NCBI RefSeq assembly: GCF_028583425.1
Contig: NC_072807.1
Location: 29,269,001-29,333,000, forward strand
Direction of reading: 5' to 3'
DNA: 64,000 nt
From: Eublepharis macularius
Lineage: Eukaryota > Chordata > Lepidosauria > Squamata > Eublepharidae
Each line of letters starts with the position of its first letter. Within the stretch, counting starts at the first letter, position 1. Made by a program: the position numbers and the translations under genes. Of the stretch, positions 51,401-63,400 are shown piece after piece. Below the pieces are notes generated by a model. It searched no databases, had not been told where the DNA came from, and worked only from the letters and a program-made list of their open reading frames with translations.

Positions 51401-54400
51401 CAAGATAAAAAGCATACCATTGTTGTAATTAAGAAGAAACAAATCAGATGACATGGCTAGCGATGCTCGGCCTTGTGTTTGCTTGCTTATATAAAACTTC
51501 CGAAGTAGCTTAGAAAGCAATGAAAACATTCTGAAAATCAAAAGATAAAAACCAATTTTTAAAAGTTAAACCCAGTTGCAGTGGGTTCAATAAGCAGTCA
51601 CCCAGTTTCATGAGAGCTCGATGGGTAGATGGGGGGTGGTAATCCTGTCCCCCAGACTGCGGAACTCTCTGCCTCATGAGGTTCAGCAGGACCATCCATA
51701 AATGATCGCTTTTTTTATTTCCAGAAGAGCTTTATTATCTCCACTCCCTGCCTAATATTATTTTCATCTGTATTAACCGGTTTGGTCTTCTGGCCATTTG
51801 ACGTCACGGCTCATTCTGTCACTGATTTTACCAACTGCTTTCAGTGGCTCTGAGTTTTGATCAGTTTTAAATTTCCCCCTGCTGATTTTTGCTCTTTCTT
51901 TTGGTAATGTTTTAGTTTGCTGCTGGCTGGAGTTTGGTTCTTATCACTTTTAGATGTCTGTGTGGTGCTCTCAAGTCAGAGTTGACTTATGGCGACCCCT
52001 GGTGGGGTTTTCATGGCAAGAAACTATCAGAGGTGGTTTGCCATTTCCTGGCTCTGCAACCCTGGTCTTTGTTGGAGGTCTCCCATCCACTTACTAACCA
52101 AGGCTGGCCCTGCTTAGCTTCTGAGATCTGACGAGATCAGGCTCACCAGGGCTATCCAGGTCAGAGCATCACTTTTAGATAGTATTTTCTAGAAGTTTGT
52201 TAAGATATTTGCCTTGGGGACTGCTTTTCCCTGAAAAGCCCTTGCCTAGTCAAGGCATACTAGACTAAAGTCAAGGGATAGGATGTGGGAAGGAGGCCTT
52301 GCATCTTTCCCGAATCACGTTCAGTACAGGGGCTGGCTTGCAATTTGGTAACCATTTGTTTACTCTAGCGGCGCAGTCTGTATTACCCCTGCTGTGTTTC
52401 CTTTTCATATTGCGTTATGAAAATCTTTAGGATTTAAGACAGGAGCTGTGGCTCAGTGGTCAAACATCTGTTTTGCATGCTGAAGGTCCAACATTAAAAG
52501 AATGAAGGTGGTACATGAGCTAGGAGCAAGAAATCTGCCCTACCTCTTATTTAATAGATATGTGTATTTTATTTTCTAAGGAAACGACCGTCAAGCAACT
52601 TCAGTCCCCGCTTCCGTTACCCACGACCCTGCCATTACTCTCAGCAAGCATCGCCTCCACAAAAACAGTCATAGCCAACCCGGTGCTATACTTAAACAAC
52701 CACATCCATGACATTCTTCACACGATCGTGCAGATGAAAACCCCTCCGCATCCCAATGTTGAAGATGTCAAGGTAGTCCGAGGGCAAGGCACTCTCTCCT
52801 GAAACATCAATGGGGTTTGACTTATTTCAGCATGGACTGAGCTGTGGGCAATCAAGGTTCTAACTTTGTATAATCTTCAAGTGGATGGGCTAGGGCAGAA
52901 TCCACCTTCCTTAATGTACCTGCTTTGAATTGCCCTGGCATTGTATCCTATATGCAGCAGTTTGGGTTTGTACAGTTAAACCCCAACCCACACAGCTAAA
53001 ACTCACCAATCTGGAGGATATTAGACTATTGCGGGTAAGCCCCTAGTAGAAAGTGGTATCAAAGGTGTGGGTAATCAGATGGAGCAATGCCGTTCTATGC
53101 AATGCAGCTCTAGGCTGTGCACCATTACATTGTTATCTTCTCATAGCAAAGAGGAAGCAGGTGATAGTAGAGGCTGCAAGGAGATTGGCAAGAAGTATAA
53201 CCATGTTCATATATTGAGGATTGCGTTGTGATGGTCTCCAGTAGATTTAAGTCTCCAAGCAGTTTCCAAGAATGCTACTTGTTGCTTTGCCAACGCTATA
53301 GGGTGCCTTCATCTCAAACTGTGGCAGAACCAAAAAGGAGGGGAAGGTTCAGAGCTCTCATACTAGTACTGAGAATTTGTGTCTGTTTGATCGGGTTTAT
53401 ATTTGCAGTAAATAGAACGTTACTTTTTTCCCTTTAGGTACATACACTTTATTCGTTAGCGGCTTCACTTTCGGCGTCTATTTACCAAGCATTGTGTGAC
53501 AGCCACAGCTATAGGTAAATGCCCTTACTGCTCTTTCCAGCATTTGCATTTCAGATGTATTTCGTTCTTCATTATTATTGAGGGCATCACCCATTTTCAA
53601 TCCTATGCTTTGTATATCGTGTTGATTTCGGTGCAAGTAGTTACACATATGTGTGTTCATACTGTCGTGAACAAACCACAATTGGTTTGTTGTTTGAAAA
53701 GTCCTGAAATTCTCCAGCTCAGATGATCCGTCCTTCTGTCCCCTAACCCAGTGTGCTGAGACTTCCTCGTATAAGGAAGTATAACTTCCTGGTATAAGGA
53801 AGTCCTTGATCCAACTCTAATTTTTTACAGTGTCTGAATCTGAGCACTTTAACAAACTGGTGTTTGTTGATCATGTTCCTGGATTCCAAAAGCACTTTCT
53901 TAATTACTAACAGGAATCTAGAATCTTTACCAATGTCTGAAAACTTAACTTGTAAATAATTTGCCATTTTTTTCTTTTGAAATAAAATTCTACCCTCTCA
54001 CTTTAAGAAACATTAAATTTGGGGGGATGTCTCTCTTTTTAGCAGTCAATCGGAGACAAATCAGTTTACAGGAATGGTTTATCAAGGACTGTTACTGAGT
54101 GACCGCCGCAGATTGAGAACGGAGAGCATTGAAGAGCACGCGACACCAAATTCATTGCCTGCTCAGTGGCCTGGTAAGAGAAGTCACATTTGCTAATAAT
54201 ATCCCATGCACAATTTTCCAAGTCCCTCTCGTTTACTGCCATTTGCACTGCATACGTTATAAATGAAAGCAGATGGTAAGATTCCCTTCTCCAGATACCA
54301 AATAACTTGCTAACTTAAGGGAATGCCAATTTTTGTGTTCTATAATTCATGTAACTTGTTTGCATGTAGCATACTCAGACATAGTTCAGCTGAATATATC

Positions 54401-57400
54401 ATCTTAAATGTCCAAGATTATTGTGTAGCAATACCTGCAGTCCCTCTTCTCTAGCATAGCAGGATTACTTTACCGTTGCATGAGAGAAGCAGTGCTCTGA
54501 TTCTTCTCTGGTCTATGAAAGCTTATACCGCAATAAACGTATTAGCCTTCGTCTTTTTAGGGTGTGTGGCTCAGTTGGTAGAGCATCTGCTCGGCATACA
54601 GAAGGTCCCAGGTTCAATCCTTTCTGCAGTTAAAAGGTTGGTTTAGGAGGGGATATGAAAAATCTTTGCCTGAGACCTTGGAGAGACTCTACCAATCAGG
54701 ATAAACGAGGCTGACTTTGATAGATTAGTGGACTGAATCAGTTTAGCTTGGCATGCAGATTCCCAATTCCCGGCATCTCCAGCTAAAAAGATCAGGCAGT
54801 GGGTGATATGAAAGACCACGGCTAGCTTTAATGGACCAATGGTCCAATTCAGTATAAAGCAGCTTCACGTGCTGAAAGAGTAGTGAGATCCCCTTTTCTG
54901 TTCACTGTACTTTTTTCATTCCTTGTCCTCTGTTTCTGTAGGGGTGAGTTCCCTTATCAGTCTCTTAAATACCGCCCAGGACGAGGATCAACCCAAATTA
55001 AACGTCTTGCTGTGCGAAGCTGTGGTGGCTGTTTACTTAAGCCTGCTGATCCATGCTTTGGCGACCAACTCTTGCAACGAATTGTTCCGGCTCGCAGCTC
55101 ATCCCTTGAACAATCGCATGTGGGCTGCTGTTTTTGGAGGGGGAGTAAAGCTCGTAGTAAAGCCGAGAAGGCAGTCTGAAAATATTCCAGGTAATATATA
55201 TCAGAACAGCCAGCAGTTCTAGAGGAAGGGAACTGCAAATGCCCGCTGTATATCAGCCTTTCAGTTGTGCAGACAGGAGCCTTTAAGGAACCACTATGTT
55301 GGAAGAGCTTTTCAGAAAAGTTTGTTCTATGTTCATGGAAATCAGCATAATTATCTGTGTGACGCTAATCTCATTTACTCATAAGAAAGCCCCTCTGGAT
55401 TTATTTGGGGAGTTTTCATGGGTATGCATAGGTCTGCCGCCTGTATCTTCTTAGTCCCAAATAACGAGAATTCAAAAGAATCGAAAATTAAGAATTGCAG
55501 CTAGTGCCCTTTGTCACAGAATTCTACCTTATAAAATTCTTACTGGTGAAAAATGTCCTACTCCAAACTCTAGTTAGCTGGAGGAAGATTGCTGCGGCTA
55601 TAATCCTTTTGCCATGCTGATAAGTTGACCCCATTGCAAACCGTATTAGAATCGTATTTATTTATGCAGTGATAAATTATTTATATCAATATATGGCTTG
55701 TAGACTGTAGGCTGTTAAATTACAGGGAAAGAACTGGTTTTGGCAAGCCATCTTTCCTTTTTCTAGATGGGTAGCCATGCTAGTCTGTCTTTAGCCATAG
55801 AAAAGAGCAAGAGTCCAGTAGCACCTAGAAAACTAACAAAATTTGTGGTAGAGTATGATCTTTCATGAGCCACAGCTCACTTCTTCAGATACTAAAGAAG
55901 TGAGCTCAGGCTCACGAAACTTCCTACCCTACCACAAATTTTGTTAAGTCTTATAGGTGCTACTGGACTCTTGCTCTTTCTTTTTCCTGTTTTCTTTAGC
56001 CTCTTGTTTGTTCAACTTAAATGAAAGTAATAGGAGCAAATTGCGCCACCCCTGGTCCCAGATAATAAAGTGACCGGTTCTCTAATTGATTCAATTCAGA
56101 TAAACCCCAGTGTTTACCAGCCAACACAGAAAATGCAACATCCTTAAAAAATCAACAGTTGTTGCATCAAACAACTTTATCAAATAGCAATGAAGTTGCG
56201 GCTGGCCATGGCCCAGAGCAGCTAGGCCAGAAGGATGGTGAGCCAGTCGGTGTGTTGATTGCTGTGCAGTTCCCTTCCCTAATAAAATGTTCAGAAGTTA
56301 ATCTTCAGCATGGATTTTAGTTAAGATTGTTTTTGGCTTGTTGCTCTTCTTCACCTGTTGCGTTGCCTTTTCTCTGTTTAGTTTAGTTCAGTTTATTCGG
56401 TGTTTAACCCGCCCTCCCCACAAGTGGGCTCAGGACGGGGTACAACAGTCATAAAATACAATTGCATAGCAAATTCTACAATAAAATTCAGCAATTAAAA
56501 TTATATATATACAAAAACCTGATATAGCTGGCTACACATTCCTGCCCCCAGCATACAAAGAGGAGGTAGACAGACACATGAGCTGTACTCGAATATCGGA
56601 GATCGGTGGGAGGCTCGATGATGGTCCTGACAACCATAAGCCTGGTGAAACATCTCCGTCTTGCAGGCCCGCCGAAATGATACAAGATCCTGGCGGGCCC
56701 GAGTGCCCTCAGACAGAGGGTTCCACCGGGTTGGGTTGTAGTTGAGACTTAAATTTTAGTTGGCCGTCATCTTCAAATTCAGCCACCAGGTTGTGATTTT
56801 CGGAGGAGCGGCATGTTGTAGATCGGTTGTCGTTTGGTTACTCTCTACAAGCCCTTAAATCCTGACAACGTTTTAGTTGAAAGGATGGGTTGTTGATGTT
56901 TCCATTCCTCTGATTTGGTTCAAAAGGAAAGCAGCAGAAACCCAGACCACGTCGTGTTGACACTCCCATTTAAACTGGGTGCTCCCTGTATTCCGATGCA
57001 GGAAAAAATCCTGTGTGGAAACAGCCTTGCTGTCATATGCTGAATCTGGCCCGTATGTAGGTTAATATAAACAAGCCTGAGGAACACCCAGCAGTGACAC
57101 ATAAACGGGGCTTTTTTTTCAGCTGGCATGCAGTGAACGGAGTTCTGGCACCTCTTGAAAATGGTTACATGGCCAGTGGCCCCACCCCCTGATCTCCAGG
57201 CAGAAGGGAGTTTAGATTGCTCTCCATGCCACCAAGCAGTGCGAAGGGCAATCCAAACTCCCCTCTGTCTGGAGATCAGGGAGCGGGGCCACCGGCCATG
57301 TGACCATTTTTGCCAAGGGCGATCTAAACTTTAAAAAACTCCCCCCTTGTTCCAACTGACCCAAAGTGACATCATTGTGTGGTCCTGAGTTCCACAACTG

Positions 57401-60400
57401 AGTTCCACCACCTCTTTTCCCAGCTGTCAATGTTTGTTCTTCAAAATTTTCGGTGGTGACTTTAAAAAAAAAACCCATAAATTTCTGAAAAGAATGACAA
57501 GCTTCATACTTAATTTCCAAAGTGCCTTCTTCCCTTCTGATGAAGCTAAATTTCTTTTAATCTAGTAGCAGATCCAGTTTCTGGTGAAACAAAGGACGTT
57601 AACGAAGGTCTGTAACGGTGTGCAGAGTAGATGGAACTGTTTTGTTTTGATGGACGGGTAATCAACCAGTTTGATCAACCTACGAACGATGGCCCAGTAT
57701 TTCACCAGGACCAAACATTGTCAAATATCCCACGAAAGCATGATTGAATATCCCACGAAAGCATGATTGGCCTTAGGCCCAGCAACATGGGGCATTTTCC
57801 TCTGTGGATTATTTACTGTAACTGCAGGAATCTCCCAAGGAATACAGGATTCAAGAAGCACAAGCACACGTGGTAACAACCACATTCTTGAGTGCTCAGA
57901 ATTGCTTCTAAGAGGCCAGCAGTTTGCATTCTAAAGCTCTTAAGAGTGTCAAAATTCTAGAGCCCCTAATATGATAGCAGATAGTTAGTTGCTATGTGAA
58001 CATGGTGACAGGGAAAGATAATCCTTATATTCACAAGTTTCCTCCCTCTTTTCCTGCACGTGGCAATTTTTACGGCAAACCACAATTTATCATAATATCT
58101 GAACATAAATTGGTTTTATCGCATTATCTTCTAATTCTGTGATCTGTCATGAGTCTCAGGGCCAAGCTACAAGTGACGAATAACACTTGCACGGTAAGCG
58201 AACAGACTCGCGTGTATTCTTCCCTGTTCACTTGCGCTCCACTTGATCACGTAGTGTCATTCATCACTTGTAGCTTGGCCCTCAGAAAGAGGCTGTAAAT
58301 TAAGTAAAGAAAGAAATGGGTTGCTTTCTTCCCTACAAGCCAGAATTCCCAACCAAAGCTTAGAATCCTGACTTGTAGGAAAGAGAGCCTCTAGAACTCT
58401 CTTCCCCTTGATCTATGCCTGATGCCTACTTTCCTTTCCTTTAGGCACCAAACCAAAATTTATTTTTTTTAAATTCAAGATAACTCTGGAATTCCAGGCT
58501 AAAAGCCAAGTATGGAGGCAAACTGTTTAAACTTTTGACAATTTTACCAATCTGACAGTACTAGTATGCATCACTACAGGTTTTTTTTTTAATTTTAAAA
58601 AATAGAGCATTGTTGTTTCACAATAACAGTTTTTAAAAATCTGAATAAATGACTCTTTCCCCGCCCCCCCTCCACAATTATTTTTTCCAAGTGCTTGACC
58701 AGTATTTGACAATATTTGGCCAGTATTGGACAAAATCAGTTGGGTTTAATATATATTTTGACTAACTCAGTACTCAAGCTTGTGTGTTTGGTGGAGAAAT
58801 TCTTGGATTTTAAGCATGTCTGGAATGGTGTAAGTGTAATCTTCAGTGCTGCCTCACCAGACATGAATGGGAAAAAATTGATTTTACACTTTGACATTTA
58901 AAGCATTACAGTAATACTGGCTGCTTCCACACACGCTGGATAATCCACTTTCAATACTCTTTAGTGAACATTTGAAACTCATTTTCCATGTGTGGAACAA
59001 AAAAGCCACTTCAAAAGGATTGCGAAAGTGCATTGAAAGTGCATTATTCAACGTGTGTGGAAATGGCCACTCTCATTCTTACAAGACTTACGCTGTTAAA
59101 GAGATACTAGTTTTAGACTGGAAGATTTCTCTGTTACTTCAGTGATTGCTAACACTTACAAAGCAGTTTCTCTACTTGTGCAGGATCTATCTGAAGATTA
59201 CAGTTACCTCTTTTTTAGCTATGGATTAGCTGCAAATAGTTAGCACTTTTTTATGCTCGATATTACCGTGTGGATTATCGATGCACTTTCAATAAGACTG
59301 AAATTTGCACAAAAGGTTCTAAATAGCAACTAAGGTGCCAGCTGGTACTTAGCGTTGGAGCCATCTAACCGCTCTGTGTTCAGCCCCTCCAGTACCTTCC
59401 GAAGAAATGGACAAGCATCGCCGTAGGTTCAATATGAGGATGTTGGTGCCAGGAAGACCGGTGAAAGACAACGTTGTCCCCCCACCTGTGCCTGCCGAAA
59501 GACCGTCCTACAAAGAAAAATTCATTCCTCCAGAGCTCAGCATGCTAGACTATTTTGTTGCCAAGGTAGGGTTGTTTTCTGTATCAGAGAAATGTCCGGG
59601 GGGGAGGGAATGTCTTTAAAAGAAGACAGCAGACACACAGATATGAAGCTATCTTGAGCCAAACCATTGGCCCATCTAGCAGGGTTTTCTGGGGAGGAAT
59701 GCACGGAGGGTTGTCTAGCAGCAATGCTTGGATTTTGCTGCAGTCCCCTTCTTGGCATTGCTAGAATAGCCTTTGTGGCGAGCGCAAACACGATGCTGCT
59801 CAGCTATGGAAAAGTGCTCAAGAACGGACAGTGGATCTCCATGCACATGCTGTAAGGTTCTACCAAGTAACTCTCAAAGACTTCACTGCACGAGTCCAGG
59901 AACTGCATGAGTTAAAGCATTTTATTTGATAAGCTACTCGTTCATTCATGATTATATTATTTGCCAGGAATGGCGTTCCTCTACAAGCACCTAACGTTTA
60001 TAGGATTCTAAGCCAAGCCCTAGCCCCACCCCCCTTCAGAGAACAGTTAGCTAAGTTTGCTAGAGGAACAGCAGAACACAGCAGAGAAGATGTTTCAGCA
60101 AGGCCATGAGGCCTTCCCAGGCGAAAGAGAGAACAGCAGCCTGTCGCATTCCAGGCGGTGAGCAGCTTCTAACATCAGAGTCACACAGAGTACACGGAGC
60201 CTTGCAGAGTATGACAGGAGGCATCCATTCCTGACACATGCATGCATGTATGTCTGGAGTGTGTATTCCCATTAACGCTAACCAAGTTTCCTACTGAACC
60301 AGAGTCTTGGAAATGGGTACAGAGCTAGCAAGGGGGGTAGGTCGTACAGCATCCTGTCTTCCAACCATGTACAGTGCGGGCGTCGTGGGCTGGAATCCCC

Positions 60401-63400
60401 ACCTCGAAATGTTGTTTTCTGTTATTATATAGTCTAAAACACATGAGGGGACGAAAAGCGGCCAGGTATTTCTTCTCTGTGCTGCCCGGGTTGAGAATCT
60501 TATCCCAAGGACGTTTTTCATACTAAATTTACTTCTGTTAAGTTTTGGTTCTTGTTATCTTTGGGAGTCTGTTTTCTGCTGAGTAATAAATAATACCTTG
60601 GATCCATCCAGTGGTGAAAGGAAGGGGCTCTTTGCCAGTTTCTCCCTGCCTACTTCACCAGTGCCTTCAAACAAAGGCCACATTTGGCCCTAGGGAGTGC
60701 TATGAAATGCCATTGAGGGGGCAATAGTAGAAAGGAAAAATTGCTGAAGATTGGCCTCCTAACACTTCACCCAAGAAGAGAGATGAAAGAGTGGTGGGAG
60801 GAGATTACATCCAATCCCGCCCCCCACCTTGCCCCTGGGTCCCCAATACCATTCCCGAGAGTTCCCCAACCCTCGAGACTAGTTTTGTGGGGGGATGGCA
60901 AAAGACCCCTTTTTTGAACTCTTCATTTGCAGTGGTTTAGATTCAAGCCTATAAAATGAAGAAGCATCTTAAAATCAACATGGTATGTGGTGGAGAACAG
61001 CTCTGTTTTTATATGGAAATGATGTCGTATCCCAAGCTCAGCTGCAAATTGAGAAATCCCCACTTCCGATCTTGCCACTGCCGTGAACTCAGTAGATGGG
61101 CCTTGCGAGAATTGTTGTCTCTCCCCTTCTGCTCCCTTATCCTCAATGATATGTCCCCCCATAGGTCAGTAAGGACTCAGTGCTTGCACAGGGGACTACC
61201 TTTACCTACTGGCTTTGATTATGGGATTGTTGTCAGGATTGCACCAAGAAAAAGTATTCTTAGAACTCTCAGAATGGACATGCAAACAGCATGCAGCTTT
61301 ATCGTTATTATAATCTTATATTTGCAGCCATTCCTTCCTTTATCTGACAGCGGAGTGATATATGATTCCGATGAAAGTATACATAGCGAAGATGAGGATG
61401 ATGATGCCTTCCTCTCTGATACGCAGATTCTTGAGCACAAGGACGCCAACTCGTACAGGTAGATGTCAGTAACCGGGCTAAAAATATCACAGATGATTGA
61501 CGGAACTGTTTGGAACTTTTCTCCCATTGATATGTTAAGATGTATTTTGTCTGAGCCGATATCCTACGGTCACAAGGCCTCAGTACCGTCTATTGGTTTG
61601 GTCCCCCGTCTCTGTCCCATTTGGGATTCAGTCTCTCTCTACTTCCTTTAATTGACTCCAGTGATCTTCCAGGAAATTTCAAGAAGTACCAAATGAAGAC
61701 AGACACACAAAACCTGGGAAGGGAAGAAAATCTCTTTGTTTCCCTGGTGTCTCCTACTAGCAACTCCTGAGTCCTAAATCAGTCCCTGAACAGCGTTCTC
61801 TCACAGAATTTAAAAATAAAAATCCCTCAGTATTATCTGTCTCCAAGAGGAAGAATGGCCATGTAAACAGTTAGGCAGTTTATTAGAAGTCCTGTAGATT
61901 GCGTGTCAACGCTATGGCTGCTTCCACACACGTTGGATAATCCACTTTCAATGCTCTTTAGTGAAGATTTGAAACTGATTTTCCATGTGTGGAACGAAAA
62001 ATCCACTTCTAAAGGATTGTGAAAGTGCATTGAAAGTGCATTATTCAACGTGTGTGGAAATGGCCTATGAGCAATCCCCGAGGGAGGAGGACCCAGAGAG
62101 GATAGTCTGAAATTAACTCTAATAGGATTTGGTGATCAATCCTGCTTAAATTGTTCACAAAAGGTGAACCCTCTAATCTAGAATGCCGTATTCCAGCAAG
62201 AGAGCCTCTGGCACGTTCTCGCCTGTCCGTTTGTTCTTAATGTTGAGGAAACATTTCCTTAAAAATATTGAAAGGGTAGCAGAACCATTATACAGAAATG
62301 GCTTTGCCCTGCAGTGTCTGACGCTTGTTTCTCTTTCTGCAGCTGGGCTCTTATCCATTTGGCAATGGTAAAACTAGCGCTGCACAACGTGAAGACCTTT
62401 TTCCCCATTACTGGTTTAGAAATATCTGGTGAGTTGTGCTGTTTTATGCATGTACGCTACCCGGAAATCATGCAGCCTCTCCTGATCTTAACTGTTCTCG
62501 AGTTTCTTCAGAGCCCCTTCTGATTTGCCCCTTCTTGATTCCCTGTCTCCTTTTTCTTTCATCTCATTTTCCACCTTTTCTTCAGATTCATGTTCTTAGT
62601 CCTACGTCTCCTTTTTGTCCAGCTTAGTCCTACATTCGCCATCCTGGCCTCCTGCTGCCTTATGCCGTGGGCCCTCTTCCTAGTCTCAGCCTGGCTCTGC
62701 ACATGGTTTCAGTACCAGCCAAACTGACAACTTATCTTCCCTCACAACTAGCCTGGTTAGTTGCGTGCCACCCACACCAACTCAGACAGTGTTGGAGGCG
62801 TCATTGCCCCAAGCACGACACAGTATTTTCACAAGTTTGGGACCTGTGAGGACTCACACGAGGCAGGAAACATCATTTCCTCCATCCGTGACTGCATCTA
62901 AACCCTATTTCCCTAATGGTTCTTGCTCAAGTTCCCCATTTCTCCAACCCCACCTCGGCTGCTTCCACCTCTGTCGATTTCCCTTTATTCCTCTCCCTCT
63001 AGCTCAGGGCCAAGCTACAAGTGACGAATGACACTTGAACAGCAAGTGTATTTCTCCCTGTTCACTTGCCCTCCACTCAATCCACTTGCTGTTCAAGTGT
63101 CATTCGTCACTTGTAGCTTGGCCCATAGTCATCCCTTTGGCCTCCCCATGCTATCTTGCTGTCTCTACTTCAGTTTTCTTACCCCTGCCCAGCTTCTCTT
63201 CAGCTCTTCTTCACATCTGTACTCTATATAAGACTGGAGGTCTAAGCATCATTTTGGGTTGTTTTGGCAATCCAAAATAGCTCCCAAGATGTCTTTTCAT
63301 GAGACCTTGTGTGGCATTTCTCATCACAAGGTCTGCTCATGCACAAATATCACTTCTCTGGATTGGGGCGGGGGGGGGGGGATAAAAACTCTTTTTGTAT

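Noticed and set aside
53766..53806. loxP-like arrangement (cgtataaggaagtataact with a similar repeat)
   Set aside because: Only short, imperfect direct and inverted words; no 13-bp arms with an 8-bp spacer, and no recombinase context.
54562..54875. tRNA genes at the A-box/B-box matches
   Set aside because: No cloverleaf can be completed; the heads continue into SINE bodies repeated many times.
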